Assembly: GCA_031287715.1 (NCBI GenBank)
Contig: JAITSN010000098.1
Span: 1-43,818 of the forward strand
Length of the DNA stretch: 43,818 nt
From: Mediterranea sp. (in: CFB group bacteria)
Lineage (GTDB): Bacteria > Bacteroidota > Bacteroidia > Bacteroidales > Bacteroidaceae
Reading direction: 5' to 3'
Notes under the pieces: generated by a model
Told to the model about the DNA's origin: nothing
Databases searched by the model: none
The model's input: only the letters and a program-made list of their open reading frames with translations
Translations under genes and position numbers: made by a program
Part shown: one piece after another, positions 25,615-34,085 of the stretch
Position numbering within the stretch: the first letter of the stretch is position 1
Layout: the number at the start of each line of letters is the position of its first letter

Positions 25615-25832
25615 TGGCTCATTAAACGTTGGTTTAATGAGCCAGAGGTGCAAGTATGTCAACGCGACTGTTTGGTGACCTGAAAAGGCTGCTTTTTATA
25701 CTAAAATTAAATGTGGAAATGTCGATAGATAAGGAATATATAGACAGCCGGTATATTTAAGTGTTATATATTTTGCACTGTTGGACAAAAGGACTATATT
25801 TGTGTGTCATTAAACCAACGTTTAATGAGCCA
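25615..25832. promoter_or_regulatory. Putative invertible promoter segment (26-bp inverted repeats)
   Basis: 25615-25640 and 25807-25832 are perfect 26-bp inverted copies; extending to 30 bp gives 28 matches. Each copy is itself quasi-palindromic: GGCTCATTAAAC, core GTTG, GTTTAATGAGCC on the left (25616-25643), and the reverse with core CAAC on the right (25804-25831). Two 12-bp arms around a short asymmetric core have the form of a site-specific recombinase site. The segment contains a consensus promoter pointing right. This arrangement matches known phase-variable promoters of Bacteroidales surface genes. No recombinase gene is in the window. Confidence 0.75.
25772..25802 (+). promoter_or_regulatory. 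Consensus promoter inside the invertible segment
   Basis: TTTG (25772-25775), a 19-bp spacer and TATATTTG (25795-25802) match the Bacteroidota consensus exactly. Transcription would begin near 25809, inside the right inverted repeat, and run into the gene at 25868. In this orientation the adhesin candidate is ON. Confidence 0.8.
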
Positions 25833-25867
25833 TTATTCTTTTAAATCTTTATATAATAGAAGAACAA

Positions 25868-27742
25868 ATGAAGAAAAGAGACAGATTGACCTACGCAACA
25901 GTTCTTCTGTTGCTTGTGACCGCTTCATGTAAAAATGATCCGGAATTTGCCGGCATCAAAGATGACGACAATAGATCGACGGAAACCGCTATCGGCTTCA
26001 CGACTAACGAACCCGGCAACGACAACAATGGCGCGCTGCGCAGCGCCGGCGACCTGACGACCGCCAATATTGATGCGATGGCAGTATACGCCTACTATAC
26101 CGGCACGCAAGATATGGATGTTACCCAAAAACCCAACTTCATGTTCAACCAAAGTGTTGTCAAGAGCGCAAGCGCGTGGACGTATTCCCCCACGAAGTAT
26201 TGGCCGCCCCAAGACCAGAAGGTAAGTTTCTTCGCCATAGCTCCCGCCCCCGATGGAACGGAGATTATCGGGCCGGCCAGCTCTGACGCCGCCGGATACC
26301 CCGCATTTACCGTCAATACGCCTTCTGCGACCGAAGATATGCATGACATCTGCGTGGCCCCGAATGTAAATGTTACCAAGAGCAGCAACAGTGGAAAGGT
26401 CTCCCTTTCTCTTAAACACACAACCGCCAAGGTAACGTTCTCCGCGCGATACAAGGGAAACATGCCTGTCACTAAAGGCTATGTAAAGATAAAAACGATC
26501 TCCTGGTCGGCCGACCTGGTGCAGAGCGCAACACTCCGTTTCACCGGAACCAGCTTCGAGTGGGCCGACTTGGCAACTCCCGCGACCTACACCCTCTCGG
26601 AGACAAACGCCTACTTCAACACCGGCAGCCTGCTGGAGGAAAAAGCCACGGGCGACAGCAGCCTTTTCAGCGAAGGGGGCACCCTGCTTTTCATCCCGCA
26701 AACAATAACGGCTACGGTAGCCTTCACCGCTTCCCTCTACAATCGTCTGGACGCGGAAGTAACGAACTATGCCGTCTCCAAAACACTTCCTGCGCAATCG
26801 CTGGCTGCAGGATCACGTACCGATTATGCCATCATGATCGATCTGGACAAGGACAGAACCGTCTGGAAATTTGTCTACACAGGAGCCGCGCAGGCCTTTA
26901 TCGTTCCCGAAGACGGAGTTTACCGGCTTGAGGCCCATGGCGCCAGCGGATACAGCGGCATAGCCGGAGGCCATGTGTCGGGCGATATCGCCCTGAAAAA
27001 AGGTACGACGCTATATATATATGTAGGTGAGAGAGACTATGCGTTTAATGGCGGTGGCGGAAGAGCCTCCGGTGGCAGCTACTACCACGGCGGCGGCGCG
27101 ACGGACTTTCGCCTGGTCTCCGGTGCTTGGAATGTTGCCACATCGCTCAACAGCCGGATCTTAGTTGCCGGCGCCGGCGCCGGAACAGGTAGCGGAGGCT
27201 ACGGCGGAGGTTTATCCGGCGGTGATGGCAACGGAGGCTATGGCGGCACACAGATAGCCGGTGGTGATGTAACCGGTGGCGCCTGCTGGAGCGGCGGATG
27301 GGGCGGCCTTGCCGGAGTTTTCTGCGCCGGCGGCCGCGGTGGCTGGTCTGCTACTTATGGTGGCGGCGGCGGAGGTTATTATGGTGGCGGTGGCGCGTCG
27401 GACTGCGGCGCACGCAACAGTGGCGGCGGCGGGTCATCCTTCATCAGCGGATTCACCGGTTGTGTGGCCATCGATCCTACCACAACTACCAACCCCCGCG
27501 GCCAGGATACCGGCACCGACCCCACCGCGCTGAACTACAACGAAACGCTGTTCGGCGCCACGAATCCCACTTGGGCCGACGGCGATGAAATTATCTTCGA
27601 CAATCCGGTGATGATCGCCGGCGATAATTATAAATGGGAAGCCGGTGCAAGAGAGGCCAGCCCCACCGGTGTTATGCCCACTCCACCGGACGACGTTACG
27701 CAGACCGGCAGCGGCTATGCCGTCATAACACGGATCGGCTGA
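25868..27742 (+). CDS. Fimbrillin-family lipoprotein with C-terminal glycine-rich domain
   Basis: The 624-residue product has a signal peptide and lipobox (LVTASC, Cys about 21). Residues 30-325 resemble FimA/Mfa1-type fimbrillins (IGFTTNEP, AMAVYAYYTG, MFNQSV, SLKHTTAKVTFSARY), the building blocks of Bacteroidales type V pili. From about 335 comes a domain like the glycine-rich region of ALK/LTK receptors and related bacterial proteins: VYRLEAHGASGYSG, KKGTTLYIYVGE, GGGATDFRL, SRILVAGAGAG, then many GGYGG-type steps up to about 535. The product is probably surface-exposed and adhesive. It follows an apparently invertible promoter and is ended by a hairpin at 27807. It does not overlap the SusC operon and may be a tip or accessory subunit, since no pilus assembly genes are near. 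Confidence 0.82.
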   Translation: MKKRDRLTYATVLLLLVTASCKNDPEFAGIKDDDNRSTETAIGFTTNEPGNDNNGALRSAGDLTTANIDAMAVYAYYTGTQDMDVTQKPNFMFNQSVVKSASAWTYSPTKYWPPQDQKVSFFAIAPAPDGTEIIGPASSDAAGYPAFTVNTPSATEDMHDICVAPNVNVTKSSNSGKVSLSLKHTTAKVTFSARYKGNMPVTKGYVKIKTISWSADLVQSATLRFTGTSFEWADLATPATYTLSETNAYFNTGSLLEEKATGDSSLFSEGGTLLFIPQTITATVAFTASLYNRLDAEVTNYAVSKTLPAQSLAAGSRTDYAIMIDLDKDRTVWKFVYTGAAQAFIVPEDGVYRLEAHGASGYSGIAGGHVSGDIALKKGTTLYIYVGERDYAFNGGGGRASGGSYYHGGGATDFRLVSGAWNVATSLNSRILVAGAGAGTGSGGYGGGLSGGDGNGGYGGTQIAGGDVTGGACWSGGWGGLAGVFCAGGRGGWSATYGGGGGGYYGGGGASDCGARNSGGGGSSFISGFTGCVAIDPTTTTNPRGQDTGTDPTALNYNETLFGATNPTWADGDEIIFDNPVMIAGDNYKWEAGAREASPTGVMPTPPDDVTQTGSGYAVITRIG

Positions 27743-27779
27743 TCATTTACCATTTACCATTTACTATTTACCATTTAAG
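27743..27779. repeat. Heptad repeats after the fimbrillin-like gene
   Basis: Five ATTTACC-type units directly follow the stop codon, the same form as at 25483 and 37274. Confidence 0.8.
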
Positions 27780-27806
27780 ATCACCACTTATCCTTTATCA
27801 TTTATA

Positions 27807-27850
27807 ATATCCCATTGACAGGTTATGCCGGTCAATGGGATATTTATTTT
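27807..27850 (+). terminator. Intrinsic terminator of the fimbrillin-like gene
   Basis: ATATCCCATTGAC (27807-27819) pairs perfectly with GTCAATGGGATAT (27831-27843), loop 11 nt, followed by TTATTTTG. The 13-bp stem separates the adhesin gene from the glycan locus. Confidence 0.82.
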
Positions 27851-28037
27851 GATCGTGCGCCATATCGCCTTCCCGCCTCTTCCTATATAATAATACTTTC
27901 TTATCTTCGCGGCCGCGAAAAAAACAAAACCACCAACTAAGTGTTTATGTGTAATGCATTGTTTTACTTAGGAGGAAGATTGTTAACATCTTCGCTATGT
28001 GTGTAATTAAACTACGTATAACTATTAAATTGAACGT
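27851..28037 (+). promoter_or_regulatory. Leader region of the SusC operon
   Basis: A weak -7 box (TATCTTCG, 27902-27909) without a good -33 box is the best promoter candidate. The presumed untranslated leader holds two small hairpins: CTAAGT/ACTTAG (about 27936-27970) and GAAGAT/ATCTTC (27975-27993). No regulator gene is adjacent. Confidence 0.35.
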
Positions 28038-31000
28038 ATGGAAAACAGTTTATTCCATAGAAGGCCGGACATATGCCGCGCCTTATTGATCCTTTTCTTC
28101 ATCACCCTTCCCCTTCAATGGGCGGCGGCACAGCTAAGCCTGACGACCTCGCGCACTGAGCTGGAGACGGTGATCAAGCAAATCCAAACACAGTCCGGGT
28201 ACCGGTTCTTTTATAGCGATGCACTGTCGGGCGTCGCCGTGGAAGCCACCGCGGTAAAGGACGCTTCGATGGAGGCCCTGCTGGCTGCGGTGCTCAAAGG
28301 AACCGGCATCTCATTCAGGATAGAGAACCGCATCGTCTATCTGTCCAAACAGGAAGCACAGGCGCCTGCCGTGCGTCCGGACAGTGAGCGCACCATAACC
28401 GGCGCCGTCACCGACAGCAAAGGAGATCCGCTGGCCGGAGTGAGCATCCTGGCCAAGGGCACGTCCAACGGTACGATCACCGATGTGGACGGCAACTACA
28501 CCATCGTTGTTTCGGGTGCGACGCCCCTGCTGGTGTTTTCCTATATCGGATATAAGACGGAAGAAATATCGCCCGAAGGCCTGACCACCGTCAATGTGGT
28601 GCTGCAGGAAGACGCGCTGGTCATCGAAGAGGTGGTCGTAACGGCGCTGGGCATCAAGCGGGCACAGAAGGCACTGAGCTACAACGTACAGCAGGTGTCC
28701 GAAGACGAGCTGCTCCGCAATCGCGACGCCAATCTGATCAACGCACTCTCCGGTAAAGTGGCCGGGGTAACGATCAACAGCAGCTCCTCCGGCGTGGGCG
28801 GAGCAAGCAAGGTGGTGATGCGCGGATCGAAAAGCATCGCGCAGTCCAGCAACGCCCTGTATGTGATCGATGGCGCGCCCATGCATAACTTCGGCGGGGA
28901 AGGCGGAACCGAGCACGGATCCTCCGGAACGACCGAAGCCATTGCCGACCTCAACCCCGAAGACATCGAATCAATGTCCGTGCTGACCGGCGCGGCAGCC
29001 GCAGCCCTCTATGGCAGCGACGCGGCGAACGGCGCCATCATCATCACCACCAAAAAAGGAAAGGCCGGACATACCGGACTGACCGTTTCGCAGACGACCG
29101 AGTTCCTGCGGCCTCTCGTGATGCCCCGCTTCCAGAACCGTTACGGGACGGGAAGCTCCTTGGCGGCCAATGAGACCGAAAAGAGTTGGGGCAGACTGCT
29201 GAACGCCTCCAACGCCATGGGATACTCGCCCGCAAAAAACTACTTGGAGACGGGCATGGTGATGACAGAGAACATCTCGTTCTCCACAGGCACCGAGCGC
29301 AACCGGACCTATTTGTCGGCAGCCGTGCTCAACTCTCTGGGAATGGTGCCCAACAACAACTATAACCGGTACAACTTTACCTTCCGCAATACCACTTCAT
29401 TCTTAGATGACAGGATGACGCTGGACATCGGAGCCGGATACATCAAGCAGGACGACTGCAATATGACCAACCAGGGTACGTACTCCAATCCCCTGGTCAC
29501 GGCTTATCTCTTTCCGCGCGGCGACGACTTTGCCGACATACGGATGTTTGAGCGCTACGATTCACAGCGCCGGATCCATACCCAATATTGGCCGCAGCGC
29601 ATCAATGAGTTCACCGGACAGAACCCGTATTGGATCAACTACCGCAATCTGCGCGTCAACAAGAAAGACCGTTATATGATGAACGCCGGACTTAGCTTCG
29701 ACCTCCTCGACTGGCTAAGCATCGCCGGCCGGATACGCATCGACAACTCCGCCAATCGATATACCGAGAAGCTCTATGCCTCCTCTAATACAACGCTGAC
29801 CGAAGGCTCCGGCAATGGATTCTACGGTACGGCCAAGACCGAGGACAAACAGCTGTACGGAGACATCATCCTGAGCATCAACCGGCTATTCCTTGATGAC
29901 CGGCTCTCCTTGCAGGCTAATGCCGGTACATCCGTCTCCGACCTGCGCCAGGACATGCTCGAAAGTCGAGGCCCCATTCAGGAAAATGGCATCCCCAACC
30001 TCTTCAATGTCTTCCAACTGGACAATACGAAGACCAAACGTGCGCAAAGCGGATGGCACGACCAGACGCAATCCGTCTTCGCGAGCATGGAGTGGGGCTG
30101 GAAGAGCGCTTATTACCTCACCCTGACGGGAAGGAGCGACTGGCCCTCGCAGTTGGCCGGAACAAAATCGAAAAACAGCTTCTTCTTTTATCCGTCGGCC
30201 GGCGCTTCATTCATCCTGTCGGAGATATTTGCATTACCGCGCGCCATCTCATACCTCAAGCTACGGGCCTCCTATGCTTCTGTCGGTCTCCCGTTCGCGC
30301 GTTTCCTTGCCAATCCGACCTATAGTTGGAACTATTCCACGCAGTCCTGGGAAACCAAGAGCAATTATCCGATGTATAACCTGAAGCCGGAGAAAACCAC
30401 CTCCTGGGAAGCCGGATTGACGATGCGTTTCCTCGGCCATTTCAATCTTGACGCCAGCTTCTACACCGCCAAGACCTACAACCAGACTTTTGACCCGAAA
30501 ATATCCGTATCGTCCGGATACTCCACCCTTTATGTGCAGACCGGAAGCGTACGCAACCACGGCGCCGAGCTGTCGCTGGGCTATAAGAACGAATGGCCGG
30601 GCGGCTTTGGCTGGCAGTCCAACGTAACATTCGGAGCCAACCGGAACAAGATCATTGAGCTGGTGGACAACTACGTACATCCGGAAACCGGCGAGTCAAT
30701 TACCAAGGAACGGCTGGACATCGGAGGCTTCGGACAGGCGCGGTTCGTCTTAAAGAAGGGCGGCAGCCTCGGCGACCTCTATTCGCAAGCCGACCTGCAA
30801 CGCGATAGCAACGGCAAGATCTACGTGGACGCCAATGGCAATATTTCTATTAATAATAATGCCGGAGACATCAAGCTGGGCAGCGTGTTTCCCAAGGCAA
30901 ATACCGCCTGGAGGAATGACTTCTCGTACAAAGGGTTCACACTTGGATTTATGATCTCGGCCCGCTTGGGCGGCATCGTCTACTCGGCTACCCAAGCCGC

Positions 31001-31382
31001 GCTCGACCTCTACGGCGTATCCGAAACATCAGCCGCCGCACGGGATAACGGCTGGGTAGACGTCAACGGAGACCGGATGAACGCAGAGAAGTGGTACAAA
31101 GCCATCGGCGCCAACAACGGCGTCCCGCAATACTACACCTACAGCGCAACCAATATACGGTTGCAGGAAGTCGGCATCGGATATACCTTCCCCAGAAGCA
31201 GGGTAAGGGGGATAGCCGACATCACCGTCTCGCTGACGGGCCGCAACCTCTGGATGATCTACTGCAAAGCGCCTTTCGACCCGGAGTCGACGGCAACCAC
31301 CGGCAACTATTACCAGGGCATTGACAATTTCATGACGCCCAATACGCGTAACGCAGGTTTCAATGTAAGACTTAACTTTTAA
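28038..31382 (+). CDS. SusC/RagA-family TonB-dependent outer membrane transporter
   Basis: This 1114-residue importer has a signal peptide (cleavage near AAAQ, about residue 31) and an STN/secretin-like domain at about 33-105. A CarboxypepD-like beta domain follows at about 117-195 (ITGAVTDSKGDPLAGVSILAKG). The plug then begins with EEVVVTALGIKR and includes ALYVIDGAP and the SusC-typical AALYGSDAANGAIIITTKKG. The remainder is a 22-strand barrel ending in Phe (VRLNF). It pairs with the SusD lipoprotein 6 bp downstream to import oligosaccharides. An STN domain in SusC proteins usually means signalling to an anti-sigma factor, yet no sigma/anti-sigma pair is in the window, so the partner must be elsewhere or the domain has another role. 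Confidence 0.95.
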   Translation: MENSLFHRRPDICRALLILFFITLPLQWAAAQLSLTTSRTELETVIKQIQTQSGYRFFYSDALSGVAVEATAVKDASMEALLAAVLKGTGISFRIENRIVYLSKQEAQAPAVRPDSERTITGAVTDSKGDPLAGVSILAKGTSNGTITDVDGNYTIVVSGATPLLVFSYIGYKTEEISPEGLTTVNVVLQEDALVIEEVVVTALGIKRAQKALSYNVQQVSEDELLRNRDANLINALSGKVAGVTINSSSSGVGGASKVVMRGSKSIAQSSNALYVIDGAPMHNFGGEGGTEHGSSGTTEAIADLNPEDIESMSVLTGAAAAALYGSDAANGAIIITTKKGKAGHTGLTVSQTTEFLRPLVMPRFQNRYGTGSSLAANETEKSWGRLLNASNAMGYSPAKNYLETGMVMTENISFSTGTERNRTYLSAAVLNSLGMVPNNNYNRYNFTFRNTTSFLDDRMTLDIGAGYIKQDDCNMTNQGTYSNPLVTAYLFPRGDDFADIRMFERYDSQRRIHTQYWPQRINEFTGQNPYWINYRNLRVNKKDRYMMNAGLSFDLLDWLSIAGRIRIDNSANRYTEKLYASSNTTLTEGSGNGFYGTAKTEDKQLYGDIILSINRLFLDDRLSLQANAGTSVSDLRQDMLESRGPIQENGIPNLFNVFQLDNTKTKRAQSGWHDQTQSVFASMEWGWKSAYYLTLTGRSDWPSQLAGTKSKNSFFFYPSAGASFILSEIFALPRAISYLKLRASYASVGLPFARFLANPTYSWNYSTQSWETKSNYPMYNLKPEKTTSWEAGLTMRFLGHFNLDASFYTAKTYNQTFDPKISVSSGYSTLYVQTGSVRNHGAELSLGYKNEWPGGFGWQSNVTFGANRNKIIELVDNYVHPETGESITKERLDIGGFGQARFVLKKGGSLGDLYSQADLQRDSNGKIYVDANGNISINNNAGDIKLGSVFPKANTAWRNDFSYKGFTLGFMISARLGGIVYSATQAALDLYGVSETSAAARDNGWVDVNGDRMNAEKWYKAIGANNGVPQYYTYSATNIRLQEVGIGYTFPRSRVRGIADITVSLTGRNLWMIYCKAPFDPESTATTGNYYQGIDNFMTPNTRNAGFNVRLNF

Positions 31383-31388
31383 TACAAA

Positions 31389-33005
31389 ATGATAATGATG
31401 ATAGATAAATCGATACTGCGGCCCCTGACCTTCATCGTGATGGCGGGAATTGCCGTGTCATGTACCGGAAACTATGAAGACTATAACGTAAACCCTTACG
31501 AGGCAAACAAGAAGCAGATGGAGTACGACGGATATATGATGCGCTCGGCCCTGACCACCTTGCAAGCCTGGGTGATTCCTTTGGACGTTAACGCCTGCCA
31601 ATTCACCGACTGCCTGCTCGGCGGCTCATACGGCGGCTACCTGAGTGATTCCAACAGCGGATTCAATAATAAGAACTTCGGCACGTATGCGCCCCAGGAA
31701 GGCTGGTCGAAGGTACTCTTCAACGATGTTATCCCCAAGATATTTCCCGCACTGACCGACCTGAAGAATGCCACCTCCGACTCCGTTCCCTTGGCGGTGG
31801 GCAACGTGATCAAAGTGATGGCCATGCAGCGCATCACCGATGCTTACGGGCCTATTCCCTATTCAAAGATCGGAGAGGAGGGATCCCTTACGGCACCTTA
31901 TGATTCCCAGGAAGAAATATATAAGCAGATGTTTGCCGAACTTGACAGCGCCATCCATGTGATGACGAGGCACCGCACCGAAGATTTCACCGCACAGGCC
32001 GACATGGTATACTCCGGCAAGGTTGAGAAGTGGGTCCGTCTGGCCAACTCGCTCAAGCTGCGTCTTGCCATACGCATATCTGTTGTGGCGCCGGATCTGG
32101 CACGGGAAAAGGGCGAAGAAGCTGTCAAACACGAAATTGGCCCGATACTTGATAACGCCGACAATGCCTACCTGACAGTCGCCTCAAGCAATCCCTTCCG
32201 CGTGGTCTGCTACGAGTATAACGGCGGCGACTCCCGCGTCTCGGCGGATATTACTTCGTTCATGAACGGATACAAAGACCCGCGGCGGGAAAAATTCTTC
32301 ACGCCATCCACCTTCACCGAGGCCGAACTGGACGGGAGGGCGGAGAACGGCTACCACGGCCTGCGCAGCGGAATCTATATGCCGGCGGCGGACATGCTCA
32401 AACACTATGCCAACATCAACGTATCGACAAACAGCCCGATACTCTGGATGAACGCATCCGAGGTGGCCTTTATCTGTGCCGAAGGCGTTATGCGCGGATG
32501 GCATATAAACATGACCGGTGAGAAAGGCAACAGGCCGGATGAACGTTTTTATAGAAGAGGTATCCGATTGTCTTTTGAAAAATGGGGAGTCGGAGGCGCA
32601 GATGCGTACATGGAGAACCGAACCTTCAGAAATGAACCCTATAAAGACCCGATGGGATTAGCCGACTATTCCAGGACTATCAGTACGGCCGCTATTCAAT
32701 GGCTCGACACCGATTGGTTCAGCATGGGAAACCTCGAGCGCCTCATCACCCAGAAATGGATCGCCAACTTCCCGATGGGTCTGGAAGCCTGGGCGGAGTA
32801 TCGCCGGACAGGATACCCGAGGCTGATGCCGGCGAGCATAAATAACAGCGGTGGAACGGTCGATCCGGAGAAGATGGCACGCCGGCTCACCTATCCGCAA
32901 ACGGAGTATACCGAAAATAATGAAAATCTAAGCAAAGCGATCGCCAATCACTTAGGCGGCCCTGATACGATGGGCACCGATGTGTGGTGGGCGAAGAAAA
33001 AATAA
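31389..33005 (+). CDS. SusD/RagB-family nutrient-binding lipoprotein
   Basis: The 538-residue surface lipoprotein has the lipobox IAVSCT (Cys about 26) followed by NYEDYNVNPYEANKK. It belongs to the SusD-like subgroup with short N-terminus: LFNDVIPKIFPAL, YGPIPYSKIG, KWVRLANSLKLRLAIRIS and EVAFICAEG are TPR-type helices of the fold. It forms the lid of the SusC barrel and helps bind the glycan. In-frame ATGs at 31395 and 31398 are alternative starts. It is followed 18 bp later by the pseudo-GH18 lipoprotein. Confidence 0.95.
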   Translation: MIMMIDKSILRPLTFIVMAGIAVSCTGNYEDYNVNPYEANKKQMEYDGYMMRSALTTLQAWVIPLDVNACQFTDCLLGGSYGGYLSDSNSGFNNKNFGTYAPQEGWSKVLFNDVIPKIFPALTDLKNATSDSVPLAVGNVIKVMAMQRITDAYGPIPYSKIGEEGSLTAPYDSQEEIYKQMFAELDSAIHVMTRHRTEDFTAQADMVYSGKVEKWVRLANSLKLRLAIRISVVAPDLAREKGEEAVKHEIGPILDNADNAYLTVASSNPFRVVCYEYNGGDSRVSADITSFMNGYKDPRREKFFTPSTFTEAELDGRAENGYHGLRSGIYMPAADMLKHYANINVSTNSPILWMNASEVAFICAEGVMRGWHINMTGEKGNRPDERFYRRGIRLSFEKWGVGGADAYMENRTFRNEPYKDPMGLADYSRTISTAAIQWLDTDWFSMGNLERLITQKWIANFPMGLEAWAEYRRTGYPRLMPASINNSGGTVDPEKMARRLTYPQTEYTENNENLSKAIANHLGGPDTMGTDVWWAKKK

Positions 33006-33023
33006 CGGAAAGAAGAAACTTAT

Positions 33024-34082
33024 ATGATACATAGCAACTTAAACAAGATTTATCAGCCGGTACGGGCAGCGGTTGCCATGCTGGCGATCATTTTTGTCCT
33101 TATATCCTGCAACGGTTGGACGGAAGTGGAAAGCATAACTTTAAACCAGCCCAATCCTTCGGAAAGCAATCCGGAGAATTATGCAAAGTACCTGGAAAGG
33201 CTCAGGGCCTATAAGCAGTCGGAGCACTATAGTGTGTATGCCTGGTTTGACAACAGTCAGAAGGAGCCTTATAGCCGGGCGCATCATATATCCGATCTTC
33301 CGGATAGCATCGATGTGGTCGTGATGATGCACCCCGATGATTTGGCGGATTTCGAGCTGCAGGAAATGGAAGCCCTCCGCAAGAATAAGGGTACCAAAGT
33401 GGTTTACAGTATCAGCTACGACGCAATCCGGAACGCCTACCTGCAAATGGTTAAGGACAGCACCGAGCAAAATGCCGCCTACCAGGCGCCTGATCTTGAC
33501 GTTTATATAAACGCGATGGTACAACTCGAGCTACATCCGGCGGTAAACTATAACTACGACGGAATCATTGCAGGTTATAAAGGCACGGGAGTTGTTAATA
33601 AGACAAGCGCGGAGAAGGACGCCTACCTGAAAAGCGTAGAGACCTTTATCAACGCGATTACCGCCTGGAAAACAGCCAACGGTAATAAGACCCTGGACTT
33701 TGAAGGCTATCCGCAAAACCTGGTGGACAAGACTTTCCTGACGCTTTGCAAGCACATTATCCTCAATACCCTTGAGGCTACAAACGTCGACGCTCTGTCA
33801 TTTGCCGCCCTGCAAGCCTTGGAAGAGGGCGTGCCATCCACAGCATTTATCGTCGCAGCACCGAGCATCTCGATCGACGCCGCAGATAAAACCACCGGAT
33901 ACTACAACAATGGCGAGCGCGCCGTGACCGAATCGGCCTATTGGGTTACAGAGCCTGCCGCCACCTATACTAAAGCTGGCCTGGGCATCTATAATATCCG
34001 GAATGATTACTACGATCCGGCCTCGACCTATCAACATACCGTCAAGGCCATCCATATTATGAATCCAGCTCATATACGATAA
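33024..34082 (+). CDS. GH18-like surface glycan-binding lipoprotein, catalytic motif lost
   Basis: The 352-residue lipoprotein (LISCNG, Cys about 29) has the alpha/beta pattern of a GH18 barrel: VVVMMHPDDLADFE, KVVYSISYD, LHPAVNYNYDGIIAGYKG. In active GH18 enzymes the fourth strand reads DxxDxDxE. Here it reads D179-G-I-I-A-G-Y-K186, so the middle Asp residues and the catalytic Glu are gone. The protein should therefore bind but not cleave. The position between SusD and the LamG lipoprotein matches the equivalent gene of the B. thetaiotaomicron high-mannose N-glycan locus (BT3985, from memory). A role as surface glycan-binding protein is inferred from that. Confidence 0.8.
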   Translation: MIHSNLNKIYQPVRAAVAMLAIIFVLISCNGWTEVESITLNQPNPSESNPENYAKYLERLRAYKQSEHYSVYAWFDNSQKEPYSRAHHISDLPDSIDVVVMMHPDDLADFELQEMEALRKNKGTKVVYSISYDAIRNAYLQMVKDSTEQNAAYQAPDLDVYINAMVQLELHPAVNYNYDGIIAGYKGTGVVNKTSAEKDAYLKSVETFINAITAWKTANGNKTLDFEGYPQNLVDKTFLTLCKHIILNTLEATNVDALSFAALQALEEGVPSTAFIVAAPSISIDAADKTTGYYNNGERAVTESAYWVTEPAATYTKAGLGIYNIRNDYYDPASTYQHTVKAIHIMNPAHIR

Positions 34083-34085
34083 ATT

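Noticed and set aside
25615..25643. Left inverted repeat as an ordinary terminator
   Set aside because: The stem is perfect but has no clear T-run on either side, and a 26-bp exact inverted partner 166 bp away flanks a promoter, which fits an inversion site better.
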